A stretch of DNA of 64,000 nt from Callaeas wilsoni (GCA_013398955.1 VWPU01017872.1:22290-86289), one strand, 5' to 3'. Positions 33,646-45,905 are shown, counted from the first letter of the stretch. The notes: a model not told the origin generated them from the sequence alone. Translations and numbers: made by a program.

Positions 33646-36210
33646 GTTATTAATGACTCTGCATTTCCATGAAGCCAATAGCAGGCTGGGACAGATGTAT
33701 AACCCCTGCCCCAGGAAGCTGATGAGAGATGCTGCCTCCCCAGCAGCACCGCTTCAGTTTCTTCTAGAAGAAGGTTCCTTCAGGATAATTTCTACCAGCT
33801 CTCAGCTTCCACAGCAATTTCTCTCATTCTGCATTGTTTTCTGTTCCAGGATTTGTTCCATTATTACTTTTAGTGTCACATAAAGGCCTTGACTGAGATC
33901 TAGGCTGGACTCTGACAAACGACCTCTACAACAACACCTCTACAAAATGGGTGAGTGGGTCTGTCACCAGTGCAGTTGGCACATATGAAACGGGGAACCC
34001 CAGGGGAACTTCAGAACTGACAGTGAGAACTCAGGAGGTGGTGGGGGCTGAATGATCCGCTCCCTTCCCTTGGGAATGGTCCCTGTAAGCAGAGGAGGGA
34101 CTTTAGTCAGTGTGAGAGTGGAAACCCAGCAGGGAAACGATCACAGTTCCACCCTGATGAATGGCTGAGTCAGGAAGACATGCCTGGTCATTAGTTGTGT
34201 TGTCTCCATAGTGAGTGTCCAGACAATGTAAGACATTGCTTGAACATTTCTCCTGTCACATCCCCCTGGCAGGGTGGGATGTTGGGGAAGTGACAGCTCT
34301 CTGGTGCTTGGTGTCTTGTTCATTCTCAAACCATCATTGGGAATGTTCCTCTCACCTCCCGTCTATCAGATTTCTCCACCATCTATCCTGTACATTCAGA
34401 GAGGGCCCTTTCAGGCAGACCAAGATCGACCCCAGCTGTCAAACAGAAACCAGGGTAGTTTGAAGATGGTTGAAATCCACACAGCCTGGTTTCCCCTCTC
34501 TTCCTTCCCTCTTTCTTCCACAAGTTAAAGCACTTGTGCTTCCTTACCCTGGATGGAGCAAGGACAGTAGCATGGGACAGAGCAATCACATGCATTAGTG
34601 TTTACAAAGCGCATGCTAAGGCAGGACAGATTCCTCCCAAAACTAAAGAAAGAAACAATTCCTGGTCCATTAGTGCTTATGGCTGCCACGCTGTAATGAG
34701 TGAAGATCAGACATGGGAGGAAAGCTAGAGAGGGACAAGAACTACAGCCATGGGATCTCATTCACTTGGGATGCAGGCACATCTCTGTGCTGATGTAAAC
34801 ACACCTCTGTCAGGTATTTTAATGACTGAGCAGCACTGGGGACCTCGCAGCTTTTTTGCTTCCCTGTTCTTTCTTTACCCTTTCTATATGACTTTTGGAG
34901 TTACAAGTTGTGGATTACTCACCACTTTCTCTTCAGCTTCCTGAAGAGAAGCCATTCTCCCAAGCTAAGCCATTCTCCCAAGCTAAGCAGGGCTGTTATT
35001 TCTGGACAACTGTCTCCTATCAGTGATGGTGACACAATCAGTGCCGTGTCTCTGCCTGTCTCTGACATGATTTCAGTGGGTTGCTCTCTGTTCCCTGACA
35101 GGTTGGTTTCTGTTTGGGGATATTTGTGCAGCAGTGTCCCTATCCCTTTCAATATCAGTATGTTTCTGGCATGCGAATTTGGGGATGGGTCGCTGCTCCA
35201 TGAATTTCTCTCCTCATTTAGCTCGTTTGGTTGTAATAGGTGTAGCACAGGCTGTAGTTGGGATACTGCTTTCACAGGAGAGATGATCTTTCCATTTTGC
35301 TTTGAAAAACACCCACTCATTCTGCAGTTGTGAAGCCAGTTTCTGTAAGAGAAGCTATACACACCTTGGGAAGGTTGTTGTCCTTGTCTCATCAGATTTC
35401 TTACAGAACAGGGCACAACATCTCACCCCAACTTTCATAGGGAATGCTCAGTGAATTTGTAGTTGAGCTGAAGCCTGGTTTTCCAAAAGATGCCCAGTTT
35501 GGAAGTTTTGGATGACTCTATTTCCAACCGCAGAAAATCTGGTAGAGCATCCCTCTATTCAGAAAATGAGCTAAGCTTTGAGCTTTCTCTTGGAAGCATG
35601 GAAATCTACTGGCAACGGGCATGCTACAGCAAGCAAACCTATGGCTGATTCATCTGTCTCTCTGCTCTTGCTTTGGGTGCCCTTAGTGAGGCAACCGGAT
35701 GGGAATTTGATTGGTGTCATCACAAAAAGTGGTTGATGTTTAACACAAAGCCGTGAGAGCCCAGCTGCGTTTGGCTGCAGCCAGTGCATGTCGCCTCTCT
35801 CTGCTCCCCTGACCCACGGCCCTGCTCTTTTTGTGGTCCCACAAGCAGCCCAGTGCATTGGGACACCCCACAGCGACCCGTGACACGTGGGGCTGCTACC
35901 ACTGCGTGAAACTCCTGTCAGCTGAAGCCCTTTGGGGTGGCCCTCCTGATTGTCACAAGGAGCCAACTGCTGCAGGACAAGCAGCAGCCTCAGCGTGACT
36001 GCAGTTCAAGGCCCTGCCACCAGCGCTGGCTCCCACGGGTCTGTGCAGGCTGCTGGGAGCTCTGTGGTGATTGCACCCTACTGGGTGTCGTGCTGGTTGT
36101 CTTGCACATTGTTTTCTTCGCCTCATTTGTTTGCACCTTTCAAACGACCTGGTAGCAGTCAGGGAGCCTCCTTCACCCTCCTCAAACCTCACTGGGGAAA
36201 ACTGAAAGCT
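33646..36210. other. Single-copy DNA, nothing recognised apart from one small duplication
   Basis: AT-balanced sequence with a two-copy tandem duplication at 34951-34986, listed separately. No exon or mobile element was recognised. Confidence 0.4.
34951..34986 (+). repeat. 18-bp direct tandem duplication
   Basis: Two identical copies of GCCATTCTCCCAAGCTAA at 34951-34968 and 34969-34986, followed by GC, the start of a third unit. Confidence 0.97.
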
Positions 36211-36653
36211 TTTAGAGTGTCCAAGGGAGGGACATGAGGATGGAGAAGGCCATACAAGGAGCAGCTGAGGGCACTTGGCCTGTCCAGCCTGGCACAGAGG
36301 AGACTGAGGTCAGACCTCCCCAGGAGCTGCAGCTCCTCTTGAGGGGCACAGCAGAAGCAGCTCCGATCTCTGCTCCCTGTGACCAGGGACAGGACCCAAC
36401 GGAATAGTTAAAGTTGTGTCAGGGGTATTTAGATTGAACATTTGGGAAAGGTTCTTCCCCCAGAGGGTGGTGGGGCACTGAACAGGCTCCATCGGGAATG
36501 GTCACGGCCCCAAGGCTGCCAGAGCTCCAGGAGCATTTGGACAATGCTCTCAGGGACAAGGTGGGATGGTTGGGATGCCCTGTGTAGGGGCAGGAGTTGG
36601 ATGTGATGATCCTTCCGGTCCCTTCCAGCTCAGGATATTCCATGATTCTATGG
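36211..36653 (+). mobile_element. CR1 LINE 3' end, plus strand, about 440 bp
   Basis: Landmarks in order are TTAGAGTGTCCAAGGGAGGG, AAGGAGCAGCTGAGGG, CTGTCCAGCCTGGCACAGAG, ACCAGGGACAGGACCCAA, GGTTCTTCCCCCAGAGGGTG, CAAGGCTGCCAGAGCTCCAG, GGATGTGATGATCC, then TTCCAGCTCAGGATATTCC and a CATGATTCTATGG tail. The GGATATTCC signature before the tail marks a CR1 subfamily shared with the copy at 60575-60685. It is 5'-truncated and non-coding. Confidence 0.92.
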
Positions 36654-38549
36654 TAACTGCATAGGGCTTCCACCTTAACCAAGAAGTCCCCCACATCTGC
36701 CCTTGTGCTGGCCTCCCAAAGGACCCCAGTGCCCCCACAGAGCTGGTGACAGGCGTGGGCTTTGGGGTCTGGCAGACATAGCACATGTCCCAGGCTTATC
36801 AATCCCTCACTGCTGATATCAGCCCCAGAGGGAGCTCCTGTGCCAGGGCACTTTTTGGGTGGCAGAAGAGATGAAAAAAGCCTATGATCAAACGCAGCAA
36901 TCCCCACCCATCCTCACTGCCCTTGCCTCATACATGGCAGCTGGTGAATTCGTTGTGCAATGCCATCCGATGTCCTGTTTACTCCAGATGAAAATCTCTT
37001 CTCCAGGGACCCTTTCCCCAGGAAAAACTCTTCATTTGTGTAAGTACTTCAAAAGGAAAGACTCTGAAGCAGGTCTGAAACTAAATCCTTCTCTCTCATC
37101 AAGGCTTAGGAGTCCAGCTAAAGCAGCTACAGCACCCCTGCTTTACTTTCCAGGAGAAAAAGAGATCCTTACCATGGCAGGGAGACAGCTCTGCCAATGT
37201 TTCTTTCTCATACCTAGCACTGGCAGTAATTTCAGCTGTGGCAAGATTCATCAAAGTTAATCATCTGACCCTCATCTACATGAGATAATTTTTCAGCGAG
37301 CAGGATTTGCCAGTAGCCTCAGCTGGCATCACGCAGACCAACATGAACAAATCACATCCTGTTCCAGGTCTGGCTTTCCAAATCCCAAGCAGGGAAAGAG
37401 AGCAGCGGGCGTCAGATCCTGAGGAAGACCTAGATTCAATTCAGCTCTTGGTGTTGGGCCATACGGCTGCCTCAGGTAGCTCTTCAGCGAAAATCTGACA
37501 GTCCCCAAAACTTCACGAACACTTCTGGCCCTGAGCGGCTGGCATCTTGCACAACCTTCTGATCTGACAAGTTTGCCAACATCCTGAATGGTGAACATCT
37601 CATGGGGTAGGCGGTTCTTGGGAGGCTTCCATGCATCTTCTGTCGTCTCTGAAAACCTGTCTGAAAAAAATCGGTCACCTTCTGGCTTTGCGTTCAGCCC
37701 GGCACCGAACCTATGGAGGCAGGTTCAATTGGAAAGGTCCCATCTCTGCAGGGGTTCGAGCCAACCTTCTGATTTGATGTGAACAGTATGTACGAATGCC
37801 ACTGAATGACATGTTTCCATGATAAAGAGTGTGGTGATGAAATTCTTCTGCGTGCCAAGGATGGAAACAAAAAAGTCAGTGGGCAGCTGCAACACATCAC
37901 AAGAGCTGGAAAACAAAATCCTTTCTGATTCCCAGAGCAGTTCTTGAAGTAGTTGGAAACCTCAGATTCCTGCCCTCTGCAAGGGACCAGCACTTCCCTT
38001 ACACGTAAAGCACTGTATTAAAGCTGAACAAATACTCTGCAGAGAATAGGGAGATATTGTTTGAGTGACAAAGGCCGATAAATCATTCTCTGGACGTTTT
38101 CCTCTTTGCTTGGCTTCTTCCCATTGATCCATAGGAAATCGGTGGCACTTTGCATGTGAAAATCCATAACCCAAAAGTCCATGCATTGATGACTTTGAGC
38201 AAGCCGTGTTCTCAGGTAACACACCACTTGTTTTGGTTTTCATCAGCGTTGTTCGGTGGGGAGGAGGGTAAAGAAGGCCCAGGGTGATTTTTAATGTGGG
38301 GACAACAGAGCTGATGTGTGTCCTCATGTCAAAGCAGCCCCCAGGCCCATCGTGCAGAAATGCACACTACGCACGTGTCACCCATCCCCGATGCCACAGC
38401 TCAATAGTTCTCAGGCTCCTGGGAACTGAGGGAAGACAGATAAACACGTGGCATTGATGCAAATGATCCCTTCATGGACAGCTGGAACGTGGTGGGCACC
38501 TGAGGTTCAAGAGTCCAGCAGAGACCTGAGGAGCCTGGCCTGTCTGCCC
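36654..38549. other. Single-copy DNA, nothing recognised
   Basis: No repeat or exon recognised. A tRNA B-box-like GGGTTCGAGCC at 37752-37762 lacks a matching A box and cloverleaf. Confidence 0.4.
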
Positions 38550-38990
38550 TGATGCCTTAGGATTTTAGCTTTTATATTTTCCTATATTTGTAATCCTGCA
38601 ATTCTTTAGTGTGTAACGCTGAGCTCCATGTAAAGTGTTAGCTACTGCTTTTCCCATTTTGGTCGGACACAACAATTCCTCGCCAGGCCTGAGAATCAAG
38701 GACACCTCACTGTCTCAGGGAAATGGAAACAGAAGTGAGTTGGGGGAGCAAACTGGGAGAATGGGACTGCACTACCTGAAGCTGCAATTGGACAATTAAC
38801 CTCTGATATGCAAATGGACAAAACTTATATCTGTCCGAAAAAGTGTGACTGTTGTCCATCTTGGGTGTAGTCTCGGCGAGACTCCAGCACTGCCCAAGGT
38901 GCACCCTGTGAAGGCCTTTCAATAAATCCCTGCCCTTTATCCTTTCTCTCTGTCCAGCCTCTGCTCCAGATCAGCCTCTACAAGGCATCA
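38550..38990 (+). mobile_element. Solo LTR of an avian endogenous retrovirus
   Basis: A 441-bp unit bounded by a perfect 9-bp terminal inverted repeat: TGATGCCTT at the left and AAGGCATCA at the right, with the canonical TG...CA ends. Near the right end an AATAAA (38921-38926) is followed by a pyrimidine-rich U5-like stretch, which sets the orientation as plus. The left part (TTAGGATTTTAGCTTTTATA) resembles songbird ERV LTRs as I remember them. No retroviral gag, pol or env frame adjoins it, so it is a solo LTR left by recombination. Target-site duplication is unclear (TGCCC on the left, GTCCC on the right). Confidence 0.88.
38921..38926 (+). promoter_or_regulatory. LTR polyadenylation signal
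   Basis: AATAAA located about 65 bases before the LTR's 3' end, the expected place for the R-region poly-A signal of a retroviral LTR. Present use is unknown. Confidence 0.7.
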
Positions 38991-39101
38991 GTCCCACCTC
39001 GGATACCACCCCTGAGCTCCCCTTCCCTAAGAGGGATGACAGCGCTTGCTGCGGTCTTGGCACGTCTGATTTTTCAGCCTGAAGGCTGCATATTTTAGGC
39101 C

Positions 39102-39656
39102 TGTTGTGGTGGGTTGACCCTGGCCAGCAGCTAAGCACCCAGAGAGCTGCTCATTTGCGTCCTCCCCACAGCAGGATGGGGAAGAGAATCAGAAGAGCAA
39201 AAGTGAGAAAACTCGTGGGTCGAGGTAAAGAAACAAAGCTGTGTGCCTGCTAAGGGAAATAAGGAATTCATTCACTCCTTCCCATCAGCAGGCACATGTC
39301 CAGCTGCTTCCTGCAGTTCAGGGCTTCAGTACACATGATGGATACTTGGAGAGACAAACATCATAACCACGAACAGCCCTTCATCCTCCTTTCCCTGAGC
39401 TTTTATTGCTGCCATCATATGGTCTGGAATATCCCTCTGGTCAGTTGGGATCAGCTGTCCTGGCTCTGTACCTTCCCAATCTCATGCCTGGGGGTGGAAT
39501 GGGAAACAGAGAAATCCTCAGCACAATGCAAACACTGCTCAGCACTAACCAGAACATCAGTGTGTTATCAACACTGTTTTAGTCACCAATCCAAAACACG
39601 GCACCATACGGGCTGCTGGGAGGAAAATGAGCTTCATCCCAGCCAGACCCACTACA
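39102..39656 (+). mobile_element. Solo LTR of a second, unrelated avian ERV family (ERVL-like)
   Basis: Begins TGTTGTGGTGGGTTGACCCT and runs through CTCGTGGGTCGAGGTAAAG, CATATGGTCTGGAATATCCC, TCAGCTGTCCTGGCTCTGT, AACACTGCTCAGCACTAACC, GTGTTATCAACACTGTTTTA and CATCCCAGCCAGACCCACTA to CA at 39656. This order matches a widespread bird LTR consensus, of ERVL type as I recall it. The ends TGTTGTGG and CCACTACA form an imperfect inverted repeat. No internal retroviral sequence lies on either side, and no convincing target-site duplication is visible. Orientation plus follows from consensus order. Confidence 0.88.
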
Positions 39657-42600
39657 CCCACAAAGCTTCAGCCCACAAAGCCTCCCTGTGCCTGGGGCAT
39701 CACTTTCTGTCTGCCATGGATAAAAACTTCTCAGGGCTCTAAAATGCCACATACAGAAATAGGTCCATCAGGATCATCTTCCCCTGAAAATCTTCTTTTG
39801 ATCCAAAGGGAGAGACAGCCCGAGGCTGGAAGGAAGAGCAAGCGGCCTAGAGAGTGCTACCCTTCAGTGTAGGATAGATACCAGGAGACCTTTGCTTCAC
39901 TTAGATGTCCTGAAGAAAGGCTGAGTCATTTACCTTCCTTGTGCCTCATTTTCGCAGTGCCCGGGGCAGAACTGGCAGCACTTGTGTCCCAGGGACTGGT
40001 GGCATTGCAGGGGCATCAGGGAGGCTGGTGCACTGTGTAAAATCACCTGGTGCTGGCTCTGTTGTACGGCTATTTTGTCACCCTTTCTCTGACCTTGTTT
40101 ATCTTCGAGCTGCCTCTTCCACAAGATGTAACCTCCACCTGGATACGACCGATTTGGTTCAAAACTCACGGAAGTTTCCCCGCAGATCTGTGCCACAAGA
40201 TGTGATCTGAACCTGCACAACATATGGCTCAGATCTCCTTATTTCATATAAAATGGGACTTAGCTTCGTAATCCTGAACTAAACAGAAAGAGATGCAAGC
40301 AGAGCCAGAAGGGAGCATCACCGCCACTCTCCTGCCAGTTTTCTGGGTCGGCGCTGACTTACACACATCTCTGCACAAGCGTTCAGCAGTCAGCCGGTCT
40401 CACCCACCAAAACTCATTTCCAAGCATCCAGATGGGGACTGAGTCAGGTTTTAGCTGAACCACTTCCAGGTGGTGCACCAGGTAGCCCTGGGCAGACATT
40501 GCCTTGCACTGTGCTGGATGACACTGTCATTCAGGTCTGCACCAAGCAGGGTCCCATCTCGGCCTCAGGGTCCTGAAAGAGCTCTGGAGGGAGTCACCAC
40601 TATTGTGTGGGTACCTTGTGCTGGTAGAGGTGGGCAACAAGTCCCACCGTGTCTGTCCAGGAGTCTGGAATACAGAACTGGATCATGAACTCACCCCTAA
40701 TGTCTTCTCAGTGTAGGGGACAGGTATGTACCCAGGCAGGCAGAAGGGACTTTGCTGTCCTGTCCTCTGGCTAGCTGTGCCTCTTCTTGAGCCTCAGCCT
40801 TTCTGAGTTTGACCCATGTTTTCATATTCTTCTTTATCCATTACTTGGCTGTAGTTATGCAGTTTGTTTTTTCCTTCCCGAGTTCCAGCGCAGTGAGCAG
40901 TTCAGGATTCAGCTGCTTTGGTTATTTGCTGTGTTTCCATGCCTTCCTTTGAACCTGTATGCTTAAGATCATTTCTGTAAGGAAGTGTCAGAAGCCCTCC
41001 TCTCTGTCCCCCTTGACCCCTGGGATGTCACCTCCTGGTTCTCTGAGGCCATAGGAGATATCTCCCAAGCCCACTGCATTTCCCTTGCCACTCTCCTGCC
41101 ACTCAGAGCTGTGAACTCTCACAGCTGCTCTCACCCAAGGTGCCTCCCACTTCCAGTTTGCAAGGATCCCACATCAAATCCATGCAGCCTGAAGCTAACA
41201 GATGTTTTGCCATCCCATCAGCTCACTAAGAAATTGAGATTCTGATTTTTTTCCATTGCTTGTGCCACCCGTACCAAAGGTTCTCTGGGATAAAAGCCGA
41301 CTTCACTGAATACCTGCTCAGCCTTTTGCTGCCCTGTGAGTCCTTCTGTAAAGGTCTAGTCATGCCATTTTCCTGCAGATGCTGTCTTAGGATGCAGAGT
41401 TGAAAATCAGTAACCTCAACAATCCTAGATATCACGAATTTGTCTGATTACAGGACTCCTGAGTCTTTCTCCAGGTCTCTTGGAGATGTTTCCCACTGAA
41501 AATGACTGCTACCTGTCCATGCTTCCCCACAGCTTACTGAAGAGCTAGAGTTCCTCTTTATACCTTACCTCAGACAGCTGGGAAGAACAGTCACGCTCAC
41601 AAAGAACCACTGTTATTTTCCCAGAGGGGAGCCTGAATTCTGTGGCGAGACCAATCCATGGTGATTATCCCTTACTGGCCATATAAGAGAAAGTAAAGCA
41701 CGGAGACAGTGTTTTGTGGCTGCAGAAAGGAAGGACCAGGCTGTGTGCAGCTCCAGGGCTGAAAAACCTTCCTCTTTCTCTACAACAGTGTGGGACCTGC
41801 TGTGGAGCACACCCTGCCTTTGTGACCCACGTGCATCAGTTATCCGGGCAGGGCCAGTCCTTCCCAGGGTGTCCCAGCCCACATCCTCACTGGATGGGAA
41901 GCGAGGATTTCTAGTCCTCACTTCCCACCCCTGCCACCATTCCTCCATTTCCAGGACGGAAAGGATGGGTGTAAAAGGGAAAAGAGCCAGTCTCCTTTCT
42001 GTGCCCATTGGAACATGGCTGCTCCATGGCCTGTGCCAGGCTCTGCACGTGTGTTAAGGGTAGGATGCACTTTTTGACGATTCCGCAGAAAATGCATCCT
42101 GCTAGCTCCCTCCTCTGTAGCCAGCCGGGCTCTGCAGAGCTGTGAGTCATGCCAGGCAGCACGATTTTATTCCTGTCATTACCACATCAGCTCAGGCTGA
42201 TGCACAGGGGAGCTGGTGGGTTGAGTAAGAAGGTGCCGTTTTTACACGGTCGCTCTCCAGGCAGGAGCCGGACTTTTCTCACAGTATTTCTTCACGGTGT
42301 CTCAGCAAATAAAACTCTGAGCACAGAGGGTCAGGACATGCTGCATATCAATGAGGGGGATGTACAGCAGTCACTGCATTCTCTCATCTCCTGCTATCCC
42401 CTACGGAAAGCTGGACCTCAGCGCTGACATGTCTTGCTGAAGAGGTCTCCAGAAAGACACACAAGTCAGCAGGGAGCAGGAGGAGTCCTTGAACTGTCAG
42501 CAGAGGAGGCGGGACTGTTGGATGGAAGGTGGATTTGGAAAGCTGTGCAGGACCACTGGCCTTTCATAAAACACAACCAGAGTTCCCATGGAAACTGGGA

Positions 42601-43454
42601 GAAGTATCCACCACCTGCTTGTCCGAATCCAACCACCCTCCAGCAGAAAACATCATGGTCAAAGACAGATCCCACCTTGGTCTTACTGAACAGCTGGGGA
42701 GTCTTGTTCTGCTGCCCTGACTATGTGGATCTCCCTTCTGAGTTCAGAAAACTAGAAGTTTGTTGTCTAAGTGATAACACTAAGCTGCTGTCTAAGTGAC
42801 AAGTTTTTTGTCTAAGTAATCTGATCTCCTCAGTAAGGAAGGGGGACCTCTCCTCAGAGACCAGTTTGTCCCAGCAGAAGAAACTGGACAGCTCCATCTC
42901 TGGCTCTAAATGGAGCTCAGACTCCAAGTTGTGATTTAGGTTAAGGAGCTCTGGAGTGTGAGAAGCCAGCTGGGATAATCCATGGCTTTGTGGAACATGG
43001 GGCAGACGAGGCCCCCTTTGCCCCATGCTGTGTCTGTCCCTGACCCAGCTGTTTGGCCATGCTTCACTCAAGAGGGAAGGGGGAAAAGAGTATCCACTGA
43101 ACAAATCCAGTATCTTAAGGCTTCTTAAAGGGTTTCTCCAATGCCCTTTGTTTCTATGTCAAGTCTGGTGTGAGTTGAGGACCAGCCCATTTTTTGGGCC
43201 CAGTGTGAGAGATTCTCACACACTTTCAAGCTGACTGAGAATATGCCTAAATCAGGGTAAATCAGTTACTTTGTGATCTAAGCATATAATTTCTACATTT
43301 TACACGAACAGGGTCTCTAAAGGGGCTGAAATCCAAGAGAGGAACAAGCAAAGAGATAATAAAGGAAAGGGATGCACCCAAACTTTGTTACTGAACAAAA
43401 GGAAAACCAATGGCTTCCCACCATCCACATCCATCAAAGACACAAGGAAATGTT
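39657..43454. other. Single-copy DNA, nothing firm recognised
   Basis: A faint MIR-like string (GAGTCATTTACCTTCCTTGT) at 39923-39942 is too short to call. Three copies of TGTCTAAGT lie within about 55 bp at 42764, 42789 and 42809. No exon or other mobile element was recognised. Confidence 0.4.
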
Positions 43455-43600
43455 GATGGGGGGTGATCTCTGAAGGTTTCTAGTCCAGTCTGCTCAGAGC
43501 TGGACCATGGCCACTGCTATGCCAGATCAGCTGTTGCTTGTCCTAACAGCTTCTTGAGAGCACCACTTCTCTGGTGACCTGTCCAGGGAAGAAACACTCT
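43455..43600 (-). mobile_element. Possible very diverged CR1 fragment, minus strand
   Basis: AAGGTTTCTAGTCCAGTCTG followed by CTCAGAGCTGGACCATGGCC recalls the reverse complement of a CR1 3' end (the part reading GGTCTCTAGTCCAACC in the consensus), but later landmarks are weak. Confidence 0.35.
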
Positions 43601-44521
43601 CCTAGATAAATGATTTTTTAACCAGAGTGTCTCAAGCCCAGCTTATGGCCATGGTTCTTTGTTTTGCTTGTCACTGACCGATCAGCTTCTCACCTCCACA
43701 GGAGCACATTACACAAGGATGGGAAGGAAGGTGTTGCTAAAGGGGTCAGTCTGAGGGTGTCCCCATCAGTGCGTCCACAGAGAAGGGCTTCAATGAGGTC
43801 TTTGGGAAGCTCTCAGAAAAAAGCCTGCATTGACAGCCCCACCACTCAGGCAGCTGAGAGTTATGTCCTGTGTGCAGATGTTGGATATGCTCTAACACCT
43901 GGAGGGAGAGGCTCCAAGAGGCAGCGTAAGCAGACTGTTCCTGGCAGGACCTGGCCGTATGGCAGCGCCACTTGAGTCCTGTCCAGTTTGCCTCTGCTCG
44001 GGAAGAAATTGTCAAAACGAAGCGCAGCTGCTAAGCAAGACCTCCAAGTTACCTGCAGCTGGAAGAGTTTTGATGCTGCTGAGACTGAGGGTGGGAGGTT
44101 TTGCATTGGTGGACAGAGCTAATAGGTTTTTAAAATTGAGCGATTAAGATAGCCCACTTCCAGGGGCTAGAGATGAGAGAAGTCCTTTCTTCAGAACATG
44201 GAAGAGACAAGAGCGAAACAAGGAGAGGAACTGGCTCTCTGGGGCCAGGCGTGCATGTACAGACCAGAGAAGTGGCTCTGGACATGTGCCCTTTGCTTAT
44301 AGCACAACACATCAATATTCCCCATCCTGCTGGGCCTCCATGCCCATGGCAAGAGCTGGCAAGGAGCTGCTTTGTGCAGGATGTTTGAAGCCATGTGCAG
44401 GTGGTTACTATTTGGAGCTGGGGAGACTGAGGAAACGCAAACACTTTCTTACCTATTGGCAGGAACATGATCCTCTCTGTCCAGAGGCACTGGGTTGAAC
44501 TGGAGGTATTCTGAGTAACGA
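43601..44521. other. Single-copy DNA, nothing recognised
   Basis: Balanced composition with short overlapping frames. No repeat or exon seen. Confidence 0.4.
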
Positions 44522-44792
44522 CAGAATGATGGAATCACAGAATGGTTTGAGTTGGAAAGGACCTTAAAGATCATCCCATTCCACCCCCTGCCATGGGCAG
44601 GGATACCTTCCACCAGACCAGGTTGCTCCAAGCCCCGTTCAACCTGGGCTTGGACGTTTCCAGGGATGGGGAAGCCACGACTTCTCTGGGCAACCTGTGC
44701 CAGGGCCTCACCACCCTCACAGGGAAAAATTTCTTCCTAATATTTAATTTAAACTACTCTCTCTCAGTTTGAAGCCATTCCTCTTTGTCCGA
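44522..44792 (-). mobile_element. CR1 LINE 3' end, minus strand, well preserved
   Basis: A textbook CR1 terminus in reverse complement: GGAATCACAGAATGGTTTGA, GTTGGAAAGGACCTTAAAGA, CCCCCTGCCATGGGCAGGGA, CCAGACCAGGTTGCTCCAAG, TTTCCAGGGATGGGGAAGCC, TCTCTGGGCAACCTGTGCCA, CCTCACAGGGAAAAATTTCT, TTTGAAGCCATTCC. It is one of the least diverged copies in the window. Weak similarity may continue to about 44850. Confidence 0.95.
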
Positions 44793-45629
44793 ACAATAAT
44801 GTTTACAAGGAGTTCAGCAGCTTCTTCACATCAGCTTTCCTGAGCTGAAAAATGGTTGGAATGGTTGCCTGTGAACCCACCCAAGGTCTCCCTGGAAGTT
44901 CGCAAACCCCCTGATTTTTGTTTGCTAACACATTGTCTATTTTTACTGAAACCTTCTCCAAAACTGTTCAAAATTTGTCATCGACCAAAAGCATTCTGTT
45001 TAAATACAGTTTCTGAAAAAAGTGAATGCTCATAATTCTGCAGAATATGGCAAATGTCAAATTGAATTCATGCCAACTCCACTTATTTATTAAAAAGGGA
45101 CAATCTTTCCATTTAAGTAAGTTCCTATCAAATATTTTGGCCAGCTCCCCTAACTGTGGCTTTAATTGTGATCTACTTACCCTGCTGGAGCCCATGAAAT
45201 GAACAGAGGTGAGGACACGGAACAGAAACTGCTTGGGAGTGAAATCAAGGGCAGACGAGGAATTCCCTACCCCCATGATAGAAACCCACCCATTGCCAAG
45301 GAAAGCTCATTGCTCAGACTTCAAACACTACAGCTTGTGCTTAATTTGGATACCACGGTTCTCCTGCTAGGATGAAAAAGTGCCAGTCTTACTCCAGGCA
45401 GAAAAAATTGGGGGCTTAGCAGAGCTGCCAGGCCCCATCTTTGCACAGGAGCAATGCCATGGTCTACGGCAGCGACGGCAGCGGCAGCCGGCTCGGATGG
45501 ATGATGGCGAGTTGGATATGGGTGGGAAAACGCCTTTCTTTACACATTGGCGAGTCAGTCTGGCTTTCTTTCACCTTAAAACAGAAAGTTATCACCCTAG
45601 GCCACAGCCCAGCGTCATTAACCCACAAG
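44793..45629. other. AT-rich then CpG-containing single-copy DNA
   Basis: AT-rich to about 45170. A small CpG patch lies at 45465-45505 (GGCAGCGACGGCAGCGGCAG). No exon recognised. Confidence 0.35.
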
Positions 45630-45905
45630 GTCTCAGCAGTGGTGGACGAGATAATGAGAGGCGATGGCTGCAGGTGGCATCTTCAGGTTGGATAGTGGAA
45701 AAAATTCCTTCCCCAGGTGGGTGGTGCAGCCCCGGGCTGGGTCACAGAGGTGTGGGATTCTCAAGACTTGGCCAAACAAAGCCACATCTGACTGCAAACA
45801 GTCCTCCTCCAAGCAGCAGGAAGGACCAGANTTGGGCTGGGTCACAGAGGTGTGACATGCCAACAGCCCTTCTCCAAGCAGCAGGAAGGACCAGAGACCT
45901 CCCAA
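45630..45905 (+). mobile_element. CR1 LINE fragment with internal duplication, plus strand
   Basis: TTCAGGTTGGATAGTGGAAA and AATTCCTTCCCCAGGTGGGT, then ATTCTCAAGACTTGGCCAAA, and finally GGAAGGACCAGAGACCTCCC follow the order of a CR1 3' segment on the plus strand. The middle has been partly duplicated (see the direct repeat at 45734-45895), and one base inside is N. The terminal tail is lost. Confidence 0.65.
45734..45895 (+). repeat. Imperfect direct repeat containing the window's only N
   Basis: GGGCTGGGTCACAGAGGTGT starts at 45734 and again at 45834, exactly 100 bp apart. AAGCAGCAGGAAGGACCAGA ends the first copy (45811-45830) and recurs at 45876-45895. The second copy is about 35 bp shorter between these landmarks. 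The ambiguous base N at 45831 lies at the junction of the two copies. Confidence 0.9.

Noticed and set aside
37752..37762. tRNA B-box-like GGGTTCGAGCC
   Set aside because: No A box at the right distance and no cloverleaf stems in the flanks.
39905..39965. Possible MIR SINE fragment
   Set aside because: GTCATTTACCTTCCTTGTGC resembles a MIR 3' part, but the flanks do not follow the consensus.
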